The notes below the pieces were generated by a model. The model did not search any database and had not been told where the DNA came from. It was given only the letters and a program-made list of their open reading frames with translations. Of a DNA stretch of 64,000 nucleotides, positions 1 to 8,454 are shown piece by piece. The translations under genes and the position numbers were made by a program. Positions within the stretch are counted from its first letter, which is position 1; every line of letters begins with the position of its first letter. The DNA is from Desulfovibrio desulfuricans (lineage in GTDB: Bacteria > Desulfobacterota > Desulfovibrionia > Desulfovibrionales > Desulfovibrionaceae), in the NCBI GenBank assembly GCA_015062205.1, contig SUVB01000054.1:1-64000 (forward strand), in the 5' to 3' direction.

Positions 1-139
1 AGACCACGATGACAGCAATTTCAAAATCGAAGGCGAATGACAATTTTCATGGTTTCTCTGTCCGATGTGTGGCTTCAGCCGCAATCGCCTGCTTTAGCAG
101 TTAAAGGAAGCCACCTGCTTTAGCAGGTGGAGAATTCAC
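1..139 (+). mobile_element. Right end of an IS200/IS605-type element (partial)
   Basis: Two copies of the 12-base palindrome CTGCTTTAGCAG lie at 89-100 and 115-126, the second inside a perfect 20-base palindrome at 111-130, followed by GAATTCAC at 132-139. A strong subterminal hairpin followed closely by a short cleavage-like sequence is typical of the right end of single-strand transposing IS200/IS605 elements, where it also forms the 3' end of the TnpB guide RNA. A short open frame ending in TGA at 38-40 could be the tail of the element's gene, but this cannot be shown. The left end and any tnpA/tnpB lie outside the window. The family assignment rests on pattern only. Confidence 0.5.
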
Positions 140-1070
140 TGATATTATTAACATTTTCATCTATACTTTTTTGAGCATCATGCTTATCAGAAAGTTTCAA
201 TGGGTATATTAATTTCCCATTTTCAACATATGGTCTCTCACAAACATACACCTCTCCATAAAAAATATTATCCCTAAAAAGATAAATTTTTGCTTCTGGA
301 TTTTCATAGGCATCATATAATACTTTATTCCCATAAATAATTTTTTGTTCTATGCTACCGGTATTTTGTCCGACAAAATAGATAACATTTCCAATCTGTT
401 TATTTTCATATTTAGAATTTGATCGCATAATTAGCAGTATCTTATTTTGTCCTATTTGGTTTATCCCACCTTTTATGTCACCAGTAAAGTTGAGAGCTTC
501 TTTAATTTCTAAATATGAATATTTACAGTTTACAACAAGATTATCAGTTTTTTTCTCTCTACATTCACAAAATAATTTATCAGTAATATTATGTGAAGAA
601 ATCAGAGATTTATTTCTTAATTTATTTTTGTTATTAGTATAATTTCTTGCAAGCCGTTCAACTTCTTTATAGCAATGTTCATATACAATAGGGAAATCAT
701 TTTTATAAATTAAAATGCCAAATTCATCATTGTTAGTTTGGCTATAATCATACAGATTCATACTTCCAATCAGAAAAGAGTTTTCTGTTATATAACATTT
801 AGCATGAAGATTGCTTCTCTTATATAAGAATTCTGCCACAGAAGATTGCTCAAAATCATCCCTATATATTATTGTAATAACAACATGTTCTTCACGTTTT
901 TGTTGCAGGATATCAAATACTCTAGCATTAAACTTAATATAGGGGGATACCAATGTTATAAATTTGCTGGCATCTTGTAGCATATGTTCAACTGCTGTAC
1001 CGAATTCACTTCCTGTAATTAAATGAGGTGTTTTATCATTTTTTTTACTCTTAAAAAAATCAAAAATCAT
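120..1070 (-). CDS. Phospholipase D-like domain protein, 3' end altered by an IS end
   Basis: 316-residue protein with one HKD-type motif (LHAK at about residues 88-91, then a Ser/Gly/Asn stretch, IGSMN, near 101-105). This is the signature of the PLD/nuclease superfamily, which acts on phosphodiesters of lipids or nucleic acids. A single HKD copy suggests an active dimer, as in Nuc-type or restriction-associated PLD proteins. GGAGG stands 4 bases before the ATG at 1070. The gene is very AT-rich compared with its GC-rich neighbours, which points to recent horizontal acquisition. Its last codons and stop (120-139) lie inside the putative IS right end, so the native C-terminus has probably been replaced. 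The substrate is unknown; a defence role is possible but not shown. Confidence 0.75.
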   Translation of the reverse strand: MIFDFFKSKKNDKTPHLITGSEFGTAVEHMLQDASKFITLVSPYIKFNARVFDILQQKREEHVVITIIYRDDFEQSSVAEFLYKRSNLHAKCYITENSFLIGSMNLYDYSQTNNDEFGILIYKNDFPIVYEHCYKEVERLARNYTNNKNKLRNKSLISSHNITDKLFCECREKKTDNLVVNCKYSYLEIKEALNFTGDIKGGINQIGQNKILLIMRSNSKYENKQIGNVIYFVGQNTGSIEQKIIYGNKVLYDAYENPEAKIYLFRDNIFYGEVYVCERPYVENGKLIYPLKLSDKHDAQKSIDENVNNISEFSTC

Positions 1071-1139
1071 ACAACCTCCACAGAATTATATAATATACCT
1101 ACATATAATAATTAAATAAACTTGATATGCATTGCCGCA

Positions 1140-1394
1140 TCAGGCCGAATAATCCGTGATGACGCCTGTTCCGGCCTCGGGAACCACATAGGGGCTGCCG
1201 ATCTGATGGCCGAAGGTGTCGTGCATGGTCGCACCGGACCGGTACAGGGCCTCGGCGGGCAGGTCGCGGAACTGCAGAAAAGTGTCGTGCATGGTGGAGC
1301 CTGAAACATAGAGCGCTTCGGCGGGCAGGTCGCGGAACTGCGTCATGGGCTGGGCGATGTCGAGCGGCAGGTTCCCAAAGCTTACATACAACAT
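1140..1394 (-). CDS. Small protein with a 22-residue tandem repeat
   Basis: 84-residue protein of unknown function. GGAGGAG lies 5 bases before the ATG at 1394, so translation is well supported. Residues 19-40 and 41-62 are near-identical copies of a unit beginning QFRDLPAEALY and containing TMHDTF. The C-terminal 22 residues (ending TDYSA) are unique. No signal peptide or membrane segment is visible. The repeat is also present in the DNA, so it arose by duplication. It diverges from the membrane glycosyltransferase-like gene at 1708. A structural fragment of a phage protein or a peptide substrate are both possible; I do not recognise a family. Confidence 0.6.
   Translation of the reverse strand: MLYVSFGNLPLDIAQPMTQFRDLPAEALYVSGSTMHDTFLQFRDLPAEALYRSGATMHDTFGHQIGSPYVVPEAGTGVITDYSA
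1209..1340 (-). repeat. Two tandem 66-bp repeat units
   Basis: Two 66-base units (1275-1340 and 1209-1274) in frame within the small repeat protein gene. They differ at a few positions, which change V/R, S/A and L/G in the encoded 22-residue unit. Confidence 0.8.
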
Positions 1395-1707
1395 AAATTC
1401 TCCTCCCGACCGGATACAAGCGTATCCTGAAAGATGCTAGCAGCGGCGCGCACGGGGCGTCAAGCCGGGGAATACGCCGGCCTGCGGCCTGCCCGTAGGC
1501 ACCGTGCCGCATGCACAGCAAAGCCGGACGGCCTCCCTGCCCGGCCGCAAATGCCGTTGCTTTTGCGGCGCCGGGCGGCTACCATCGCGCCGCAAGCCGT
1601 TGCATTCCGTTCCGCGGAACCGCGTCGCTTCCAGAATCTGCGGCTTGCATCGTCTTCGTGCGTCCACTGTGCCGCGCTGCACATTCATGAACTCGGGGGA
1701 GTATCCC
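1395..1707. other. Intergenic region between divergent genes
   Basis: 313 bases between the start of the repeat-protein gene (minus) and the TTG start at 1708 (plus). The open frames here lack ribosome binding sites and protein-like composition. The region must hold promoters in both directions, but I cannot assign clear -35/-10 boxes. The GGGGGA at 1695-1700 serves the downstream gene. Confidence 0.5.
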
Positions 1708-3435
1708 TTGGACACAAACTTTTTTTCTCCGGCCCGGCCCGATCCCGCTGCGGAACGGAAGCACGCCCTGCTCTGCCGGGCGGCCGCCGTGCTGGTTCCG
1801 CTGGCGTATGCGCTGCTGTACACGCCCTACGGCATGGACACCACGGACTTCGGCTATTTTTACGGCTATGCCTGGCGCATCCTCGAAGGGCAGATTCCCT
1901 ACAGGGATTTCCATTACATCAAGCCGGCCCTGCCCCTGTTCTGGCATGCGTTCTGGATGTGGCTCACCCCGGAAAACATCAACGTGCTGGCGGGCAAGGC
2001 CGGTTTTGCGGCGAGCCTTCTTGCAGCCTCATGGTTCTCGGCGCTTTTTTTGAACAGGATTTTCCGGCTGGACGCGCTGGGCGTACCGCTTTCCCTGCTG
2101 GCCACCTGCGGTTTCGTGTGGGGCGTGCACTCCTTCCCGCATATGCCCTGGCACACGGCGGACGGCATTCTGTTCGCCTCTGGGGCGCTGTGGGCCGCGG
2201 CCTCCGGCCTGCCCGTCCTTGCCGGGCTGCTGGCAGCCTGCACCATGCTCTGCAAGCAGTCCTTCCTGCTCTTTCCCCCGGCGCTGGTTCTGCTGGCCTG
2301 GGTGCTGGACGGGCGACGCAGCGCATTGCGCGCCCTGGTCGGCTGGCTGGCAACCCTGGCCCTTGCCTACGCGCTGCTCCACTGCGCGGGCGCGCTGCCC
2401 GCCTTCAAACGCCTGACCACAGGCCCGCTGGACATCAATGAGGCTCTGGACGCGGGTATCTACATCTATCTGCGCCAGTGCTGGTGGATGCCCGGCCTGG
2501 CCCTGCTGCCCCTGGCGGCGGCCCGCCTGCTGCGCAAGCCCCTGCCGGAGGCCCTGCGGCCCGGCTATGTCTACCTTGCGCTGCTGGCAGGCTGGTACAT
2601 CCATGAGGCGCTGCGCACCCGGGGCTGGATAGGCTACGGCATCTCATGGCCCACACTCTTCGTGCTGCTGGGCGGCATCTGCACGCTTGCGCCCCGCGTC
2701 TTCCTGACTCCCCTCCTGCGCGCTCCCGCCGCGCATCCGCACCTGCTTGCGGGCATCGCGCTGGGCGTCGCCCTGCTGGTGTCCTGGTCTGTGGCCATCA
2801 GCGGCGGCTATAAGATCCCGGCCTTCTTCGCCGTGCCCCTCATCTTCGCCTTTCTGCTCGTGCACGCCCGCATGGGCGGCAATGCGCGCAGGCTGGCCTG
2901 GTGCAGCCTTGCGGCAGGCCTGCTGATGTTCGGCGCAGGCTACCAGTATCCCTATGTGTTCCCCGTGCGGCCCATGCCCCGCGCCGCCCTGACGCTGGAC
3001 GCCGGGCAGATCTACCCCAAGGCGGGCGGAGTCATGGTGGATGCCGAGATGTTCGCCAGGCTGGCGGAACTCAAGGAACTGCGGGCCAAATACGGGCCGA
3101 ACTACAAGACCATGCCCGGCTTTTCCTTCGCGTATTACCTGAACAATGACCGGCCCGTCTACCGTTCGGACTGGCTTATCGACTGGGAAATCAACGCAGA
3201 GACGGACACGCTCTATCAGGAACTGCTGGACAGGGACATCACGGTCTTCATGGAGCGGGACCAGATGGACGCCGTCAAGGCCGACGCCTATGACCGGGCC
3301 GGGTACACCGTGCCGCAAAAGGTGCGGCACGCGTGGCGCATCGTGGAGGAGACGCCGCATTTCGTGGTCTTCCGCCCCCCGCTGGCATTGCGGGACGCGC
3401 CCGTGGAGCCGGCGCCTTCCCCCGCCGGTTCCTGA
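1708..3435 (+). CDS. GT-C fold (GT39/ArnT-like) membrane glycosyltransferase-type protein
   Basis: About 575 residues with roughly ten or more hydrophobic segments and a short soluble C-terminal region. After the first membrane segment it carries YGMDTTDFGYF and then GQIPYRDFHYIKP. An Asp-containing loop followed by G-x-PYRDF-x-x-KP is typical of polyprenyl-phosphate-sugar dependent GT-C enzymes of the PMT/ArnT group. These use lipid-linked sugars on the periplasmic face to modify lipid A, glycans or proteins. Start: TTG at 1708 lies 7 bases after GGGGGA, whereas the in-frame ATG at 1687 has no ribosome site. The acceptor is unknown. It is convergent with the radical-SAM gene downstream. Confidence 0.7.
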   Translation: MDTNFFSPARPDPAAERKHALLCRAAAVLVPLAYALLYTPYGMDTTDFGYFYGYAWRILEGQIPYRDFHYIKPALPLFWHAFWMWLTPENINVLAGKAGFAASLLAASWFSALFLNRIFRLDALGVPLSLLATCGFVWGVHSFPHMPWHTADGILFASGALWAAASGLPVLAGLLAACTMLCKQSFLLFPPALVLLAWVLDGRRSALRALVGWLATLALAYALLHCAGALPAFKRLTTGPLDINEALDAGIYIYLRQCWWMPGLALLPLAAARLLRKPLPEALRPGYVYLALLAGWYIHEALRTRGWIGYGISWPTLFVLLGGICTLAPRVFLTPLLRAPAAHPHLLAGIALGVALLVSWSVAISGGYKIPAFFAVPLIFAFLLVHARMGGNARRLAWCSLAAGLLMFGAGYQYPYVFPVRPMPRAALTLDAGQIYPKAGGVMVDAEMFARLAELKELRAKYGPNYKTMPGFSFAYYLNNDRPVYRSDWLIDWEINAETDTLYQELLDRDITVFMERDQMDAVKADAYDRAGYTVPQKVRHAWRIVEETPHFVVFRPPLALRDAPVEPAPSPAGS

Positions 3436-3502
3436 CCGCATCCGCCGGGGCCTTCATGGCCCGGACGCTGCGGCGTCGCCGCCCTGCCGCAGCGGGCGGA
3501 CC

Positions 3503-5419
3503 TCAGCGCAGGCGTCCGAAACGCTTGGGACAGGACGCGCAGGGCGCATCCGGCTGCCCGTGGGCCTGCGCGTCGCGGAATGCCGCAAAGGCCGGGGAAG
3601 TCCATATCTTCAGCGGGGCTGCCCGGCGGATGTCGCCGAATACGCGACGGCGTTCATCCTCCCCTGCCGTGGGCGGATTGCAGTAGACGCAGGGCGAGAG
3701 CATGCCGTCGGCATCCACATACAGACAGGAACGGATGCGCTCCGCGCATTCCGCGAGCGGCGTGACGCCGGGCAGCCCGTAATGGATGCGCCGCCCGTCG
3801 GCCTCGGCCCGGGCCGCAGCCCGGCGCAGCGTTTCCAGGGCGTGCGGCGTCCGTTCGTCGCCGGGGACAAAAGCCTCGTGTTCCCACTCCGGCGCGGCGA
3901 TGTAGTCCAGCGTGCTGACCACGGCCGCATCCGCGCCGAGACGCGCCATCAGATCGGGCAGCCCGGCGACCTCCTCCACCTGCGAGGCCAGCAGCAGATA
4001 GGCCACATGGATCTGCGGCAGGGAACGCGCCGCCTGCCGCCGCGCCTCCCTCAGGGCATGGATGCCCGCCGCCACGGCCGCGAGGGGAATCCCCGCCCGC
4101 GCCGCATTGCCCGCCTCGTTCACGCCGGTCAGGGAAAAGGCCACGATGTCCAGCCCGCAGGCCACCAGCTTCCGGGCCGCCTCCCCGGTGACGGCCGCCC
4201 CGCAGGTGGTGGTGGAGACGGCGCAGCCCACACGGCGGGCAGCAGCGGCGAAGTCGAAAAAACGGGGGTTGAGCAGGGGCTCGCCCCAGCCCTGCAGATG
4301 CACGCGCCGGGCGCGGCGCGCCAGGGGGTGCAGCGCGGCGAAGATTTCTTCCGTCATGTGGCGGGAACGCCAACTCTCCCTGCGGGTCGTGTGCGGGCAG
4401 TAGCCGCAGCGTCCGGGACAGTGCGAAGTCACTTCCACCTGCAGGCAGTCAAAGGGGCGGGCGTCGCCGAATACGGCGCGGCGCAGCCGCTCGCCCCACC
4501 CCGGAGCGGCGTAGGCGGCCAGCGGCCCGACCGGCGGCGCAGGCGCGGCAACGGCGGGAGCCTGACGCCCGGCCGCGCCCTCCGCGCGCGGGGCGCGACG
4601 CCATGTGGTCTCCACATAGGGCAGCAGCCGCGCCTGCCCCCATTTGCGCTTGAAACGCCGTATGCCTTCGTTGACGCCAAGTCCCAGATTAAGCTGACTG
4701 TGGCCGCGTCGCTCGGCCTCGCGCGCCAGCGCCCGCAGCAGCGCGTCAGCCACGCCGGGCGGACAGAACGGCGCACGGGCGGCGAACATGTAGAAGGCTG
4801 TGGTCAGGGAACTGTATTCCCCGACGGCCAGGGCCAGCAGCCGGGCGTCGCTCCGGGCGCGGGCGGCGAACAGCACGGCTTCGGGACAAGACGCAAGGTA
4901 GCGGTCAATGCGGGTATGGACGATACGCGCGCCCTCGTCCAACGCATGGCTGCGGCAAAAGTCCCGCAGCAGCGCCGCGTGGTCCTCCCCCCAGGCTTCC
5001 GCGGCTATCACGCATTCGCGTTCGGCGCGCCGCAGCATGTTGCGCAGCTTGCCGCCGGGCGTTTGCAGCGGCAGGGGCAGAAAGGCGTAGGCGTCCGTAC
5101 GGACGGCGGCGTCCGGCGGCGCGGCGTCGGGCCGGGCCGGGGCCAGGATTGTGACGGACGCGCAGCGCGTGCGGGCCAGGAACTCCGCCACGGCCGCGCG
5201 CAGGGCCGCGCCGCGCTCCTCTTCGGAAGACGGCGGGTCTAGCGCCGGGTCGAACTCCGGCGGATAGGCCGCGAGCACGCCGCGCTCCCCGTCCTCATAG
5301 GCCATGCACGCGCCGCAGGGAACAGGCCGCATGCCGCCCACGGCCGCGACATATTCCGCCACCTGCTCCATGACGTAGGCCTGCGCCGTCAGGTGGGCGC
5401 AGCCGCGCGCCGGGCTCAC
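3503..5419 (-). CDS. Acyltransferase-like domain fused to radical SAM/SPASM domain
   Basis: About 638 residues. The N-terminal part (to about residue 250) ends with the pattern LGLGVNEGIRRFKRKWG, as in FemAB/GNAT-like acyltransferases. The second half is a radical SAM protein: CPGRCGYC (CxxxCxxC) binds the SAM-cleaving 4Fe-4S cluster. The C-terminal region has CLYVD..SPCVYC and a final CASCPKRFG, resembling a SPASM auxiliary-cluster domain found in peptide- and protein-modifying enzymes. Start: GTG at 5419 overlaps the upstream stop (GTGA) and follows GGGGGAA by a few bases; the frame stays open upstream but inside the neighbouring gene. It is translationally coupled to that gene, whose first domain is paralogous. 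The substrate is unknown. Confidence 0.7.
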   Translation of the reverse strand: MSPARGCAHLTAQAYVMEQVAEYVAAVGGMRPVPCGACMAYEDGERGVLAAYPPEFDPALDPPSSEEERGAALRAAVAEFLARTRCASVTILAPARPDAAPPDAAVRTDAYAFLPLPLQTPGGKLRNMLRRAERECVIAAEAWGEDHAALLRDFCRSHALDEGARIVHTRIDRYLASCPEAVLFAARARSDARLLALAVGEYSSLTTAFYMFAARAPFCPPGVADALLRALAREAERRGHSQLNLGLGVNEGIRRFKRKWGQARLLPYVETTWRRAPRAEGAAGRQAPAVAAPAPPVGPLAAYAAPGWGERLRRAVFGDARPFDCLQVEVTSHCPGRCGYCPHTTRRESWRSRHMTEEIFAALHPLARRARRVHLQGWGEPLLNPRFFDFAAAARRVGCAVSTTTCGAAVTGEAARKLVACGLDIVAFSLTGVNEAGNAARAGIPLAAVAAGIHALREARRQAARSLPQIHVAYLLLASQVEEVAGLPDLMARLGADAAVVSTLDYIAAPEWEHEAFVPGDERTPHALETLRRAAARAEADGRRIHYGLPGVTPLAECAERIRSCLYVDADGMLSPCVYCNPPTAGEDERRRVFGDIRRAAPLKIWTSPAFAAFRDAQAHGQPDAPCASCPKRFGRLR

Positions 5420-7173
5420 GGTTCCCCCCGCAGCCGCGCCCGCAGCCAGTGACGCAGCGTGGGGCGGACCTGCCTGAGGCTGAAGCCCCGGGCGCGCAGC
5501 ATGTCGCGCAGGCGGAACAAATGGGCCGTGCCCGCCAGCGCCACAGCCCCGCCCTGCGCAAAATGCGGCAGCATGGCTTCCAGAAACACATCGTCGCGCA
5601 CGGAGATGACGCGCTCGGTGCGCGAGGGAAATTCCGTGCCCGTTCCCTGCATTTTTTTGATGTCGCCCGCAAGGTAGGCCCGCATGGACTGGAGCATATG
5701 CCGCCGCCACGTTTCCGGACGGCGCAGGAAGTTCAGGATGCGCTCGAGCGGTATGCTCTCCAGCGAGGCCAGCTGGTCGTCGATGGTCTCCATGCAGAGC
5801 ACGCGGCGGTTCATGTCGTGCGCGATGTCCCAGGCTTCCAGATCCACGGACTGGTTCCAGCCCTGACGCCGGAGATAGGCGTAGTACAGGGAGAAAAAGA
5901 CGGACCACGGCCTGTGCGTGGCCAGAATGCCGCGCACGTCAACGGGATGCTCCCACTCCATGTTGCAGAAGCGCAGGATGCGCCCCTGCGGCCCCCAGGC
6001 CACGCGCTCCAGGCGGCGTATCTCTTCTTCCGAAAGCAGTTCGCCCACGACGGGCCCCGTGCCGACGCGCGAGCCTTCGCGCGCCACGAGGGCGAGACTC
6101 GCAGCGTCCAGCGGCCCCTCGAAGAGCACGGTCCCGGCCTTGCGGAAAAGCCTGCGGAAGGAGCGGGCAAAGGAGTAGCGGAACAGATGGGCCGTGCCGC
6201 CGAGATAGGAAACGCAATTCCCCCTGCGAACCTCCCAGAGCATGGCATAGGGGCGCTGCTCAGGCGTTTCGGGAAGCTCCCGCCGGCCGGACGGCCCGCC
6301 GCCCGTGCGCAGCAGGGCCGAAATGGAGAGCCCCACGGCTTCGCGCACCACCCCGCCCCCCGCTCCGGCCGCCGCGAGCGGCAACTCGCTCATGCGCCAG
6401 GAGGCCGCCCTGTAGGGCAGCGCGGGCGTCCCGCCCCACTTCTTCTTGAAACGGGTGATGCCCTCATTGACGCCCAGGCCCAGATGTATGTAGGCCTTGC
6501 CCGCAGCCCGCGCGTTGCGCAGCATGGCGGCAAAGAGCGCGTCCGCGGCGTGGGGAGTGTAGTGCAGGCGCGAATGCGCGCCGATGACATAGCTGCAGAA
6601 GTGTTCCGGGGCGTAATCCATGACCAGGCAGGCGGCCAGGCGGCCCTCTCCGTCCCAGGCGTTGAGCAGGCGGATGTCGGTCTCGGGCGCGTCCAGCATG
6701 GCGGCCGTGCGGGCAAAAAGCTCCCTCGCCTGCGGCCGCAGGGGGCGGCGACGCACAAATTCCGCCCACAGGCGACGGTGTTCGGCGGAAAATTCCCTGG
6801 TTTCGTCGATGCGCAGACGCTCTTCCGCCCGGCGCACGGAACCGCGCAGTGCGGGCGGCACGGCGGCGTCGGCGGCCAGAACGAAGTAGACGTCCTCCTC
6901 GTCCGTGTACGGACGCAGGATTGCGGGCAGGGATGGCGCGACGGCCCAGCAGTCTTCAGCAGCCGTACCGCGCGCCACGGCCTGCAGCGCGGCCCAGAAG
7001 CGACCGGCGTCGTAGTCCGCGCCGCTGACAGGGTAGCCGATGCCCACCAGCCAGCCTTCCCCCGTGAGAAAAAGGTAGTCGTCGCGCACATGGGAGACGC
7101 CGCCGGAAACGGCCCGCATGAGGGCTGCGGAGTGTTCCGGAACGGTTCGTATACGTATGGGCGGCGGGGGCAT
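5416..7173 (-). CDS. Acyltransferase-like domain fused to TraB/GumN-like domain
   Basis: About 585 residues. Residues 1 to about 260 form a GNAT/FemAB-like domain ending HLGLGVNEGITRFKKKWGG, paralogous to the first domain of the downstream radical-SAM protein. The C-terminal half has the hallmarks of TraB/PrgY/GumN proteins: YLGGTAHLFRYS near its start, FEGPLD, and a second LAGTAHLF near the end. Those proteins include putative metalloproteases and pheromone-shutdown factors. Start: an AGAGG precedes two ATGs; the one at 7173 has 9-base spacing and is preferred over 7182. It overlaps the next gene by 4 bases, so the two products are probably made together. No signal peptide is seen. Function unknown. 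Confidence 0.65.
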   Translation of the reverse strand: MPPPPIRIRTVPEHSAALMRAVSGGVSHVRDDYLFLTGEGWLVGIGYPVSGADYDAGRFWAALQAVARGTAAEDCWAVAPSLPAILRPYTDEEDVYFVLAADAAVPPALRGSVRRAEERLRIDETREFSAEHRRLWAEFVRRRPLRPQARELFARTAAMLDAPETDIRLLNAWDGEGRLAACLVMDYAPEHFCSYVIGAHSRLHYTPHAADALFAAMLRNARAAGKAYIHLGLGVNEGITRFKKKWGGTPALPYRAASWRMSELPLAAAGAGGGVVREAVGLSISALLRTGGGPSGRRELPETPEQRPYAMLWEVRRGNCVSYLGGTAHLFRYSFARSFRRLFRKAGTVLFEGPLDAASLALVAREGSRVGTGPVVGELLSEEEIRRLERVAWGPQGRILRFCNMEWEHPVDVRGILATHRPWSVFFSLYYAYLRRQGWNQSVDLEAWDIAHDMNRRVLCMETIDDQLASLESIPLERILNFLRRPETWRRHMLQSMRAYLAGDIKKMQGTGTEFPSRTERVISVRDDVFLEAMLPHFAQGGAVALAGTAHLFRLRDMLRARGFSLRQVRPTLRHWLRARLRGEP

Positions 7174-7369
7174 GGCGGGCATCCTCTGCAGTCGTGCGTG
7201 GGCGCGTTCTGGAATGGATGCATGTATTGTATGCGGAAGGGCGCATGCCGTCCAGAGGGGGCTTTCCTTCCCCGACACTTGCAAAAAAGTGCGACTTGCG
7301 GGATTCTTGCTGATGCCGCAACTGCCTGCGACATCTTTGTCAACCTTTTCAGTATAGGGAAGGAAGCGC

Positions 7370-8323
7370 ATGAAAAAACTCTTTGCCCTGCTGGCCGCCG
7401 CGCTTGTGTGCGCGCCCCTGGCCGCCCACGCATGGAGCCCTGCCGGCGACGTCACCGTCATTGTGGCCTACAAGGCCGGGTCCGGCACAGATACCGGCGC
7501 GCGCCTGCTGGCGTCCAAGGCGGAAAAGCATATCGGCAAGACGCTGGTCATCAACAACCTGCCCGGCGCTGACGGCAAGATCGGCTGGACGGAGCTGGTC
7601 AAGGCCAAACCCGACGGGCAGACCATCGGCTTCATCAATCTGCCCACCTTCACCACGCTTGCCGTCGCCCCCAAATCCACCTTCAAGGTAAGCGACGTCA
7701 TCCCCATCTGCAACCACCTGACGGAAACGGCCGTGGTTGTCGTCAAGGCCGACAGCCCCTGGAAGAACCTCAAGGAACTTGTGGCCGCCTGCAAGGAAAA
7801 GCCCAACATGCGCTGTTCCACCAACGGCGTGCAGGCCTCCAACCACACGGCGGCCCAGCTGCTGGCCCAAAGCGCGGGCTTCAAGTACAAGGCCATCCCC
7901 TACGGCGGCACGGCCGACCAGCTGCTGGCCCTGCGCCAGGGCGAGGTGCAGTTTACCTGCGCCAAGGTGGCCGACGTGGCCCAGCTCATCAAGGGCGACA
8001 AGCCCGAGCTGCGCGTGCTGGGCGTGTTCGCGCCCCAGCGGCTGGCCGAACTGCCCGACGTGCCCACCCTCGGCGAACTGGGATTCTATGACAAATGGTA
8101 CGGTTCAGCCCGCGCCATTGTGGTCCCCGCCGGGACAAAGCAGGAAATCGTCGATTTCTATGTGAACGCCTTCCGCAAGACCATGGAAGATCCCGACACC
8201 AAGGCCGCGCATGAAAAAGCCGGTCTTGCCCTGGACTTCAAGGACAACAAGCAGCTTGCCGCGCTGATCGCCGAGCAGGAAACCTTCTGCCGCGACGTCG
8301 TCACCAAGCTCTACGCCAAGTAG
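7370..8323 (+). CDS. tctC: Tripartite tricarboxylate transporter (TTT) substrate-binding protein
   Basis: 317 residues with a classic Sec signal peptide (MKKLF...AHA) and a TctC/Bug-family fold: VIVAYKAGSGTDTGAR binds the carboxylate ligand, followed by NLPGADGKIGW, SNHTAAQLL and PYGGTADQ. TctC proteins are periplasmic receptors for citrate and related carboxylates that feed the TctA/TctB membrane complex. A GGAAGGA ribosome site precedes the ATG. A terminator-like hairpin separates it from tctB, consistent with receptor being made in excess. The ligand cannot be read from the sequence. Confidence 0.9.
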   Translation: MKKLFALLAAALVCAPLAAHAWSPAGDVTVIVAYKAGSGTDTGARLLASKAEKHIGKTLVINNLPGADGKIGWTELVKAKPDGQTIGFINLPTFTTLAVAPKSTFKVSDVIPICNHLTETAVVVVKADSPWKNLKELVAACKEKPNMRCSTNGVQASNHTAAQLLAQSAGFKYKAIPYGGTADQLLALRQGEVQFTCAKVADVAQLIKGDKPELRVLGVFAPQRLAELPDVPTLGELGFYDKWYGSARAIVVPAGTKQEIVDFYVNAFRKTMEDPDTKAAHEKAGLALDFKDNKQLAALIAEQETFCRDVVTKLYAK

Positions 8324-8335
8324 CTGCCCTCGTGC

Positions 8336-8372
8336 GGAGGGGACGGACACGGCGCCGTCCCTTCCGCGTTTT
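8336..8372 (+). terminator. Hairpin/attenuator between tctC and tctB
   Basis: 11-bp stem, GGAGGGGACGG (8336-8346) paired with CCGTCCCTTCC (8355-8365) including one G-U pair, with an 8-base loop, followed by GCGTTTT. It lies just after the tctC stop and 90 bases before tctB, so it probably terminates part of the transcripts. Confidence 0.65.
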
Positions 8373-8454
8373 CACCGCCGCCCGGCACGGGAAACGCCGT
8401 CGCCGGTTCGGCATTGCAGAAGACCTTCGCAACCCGTGGCACGGCGGAACACGC

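Noticed and set aside
1099-1521. Alternative 140-codon minus frame across the repeat-protein gene
   Set aside because: Arg/His-rich and lacks a ribosome site, whereas the 84-codon frame has GGAGGAG and repeat structure.
3146-5242. Long plus-strand frame opposite the radical-SAM gene
   Set aside because: Arg/Gly-rich text without motifs; the minus strand has the CxxxCxxC site and SPASM cysteines.
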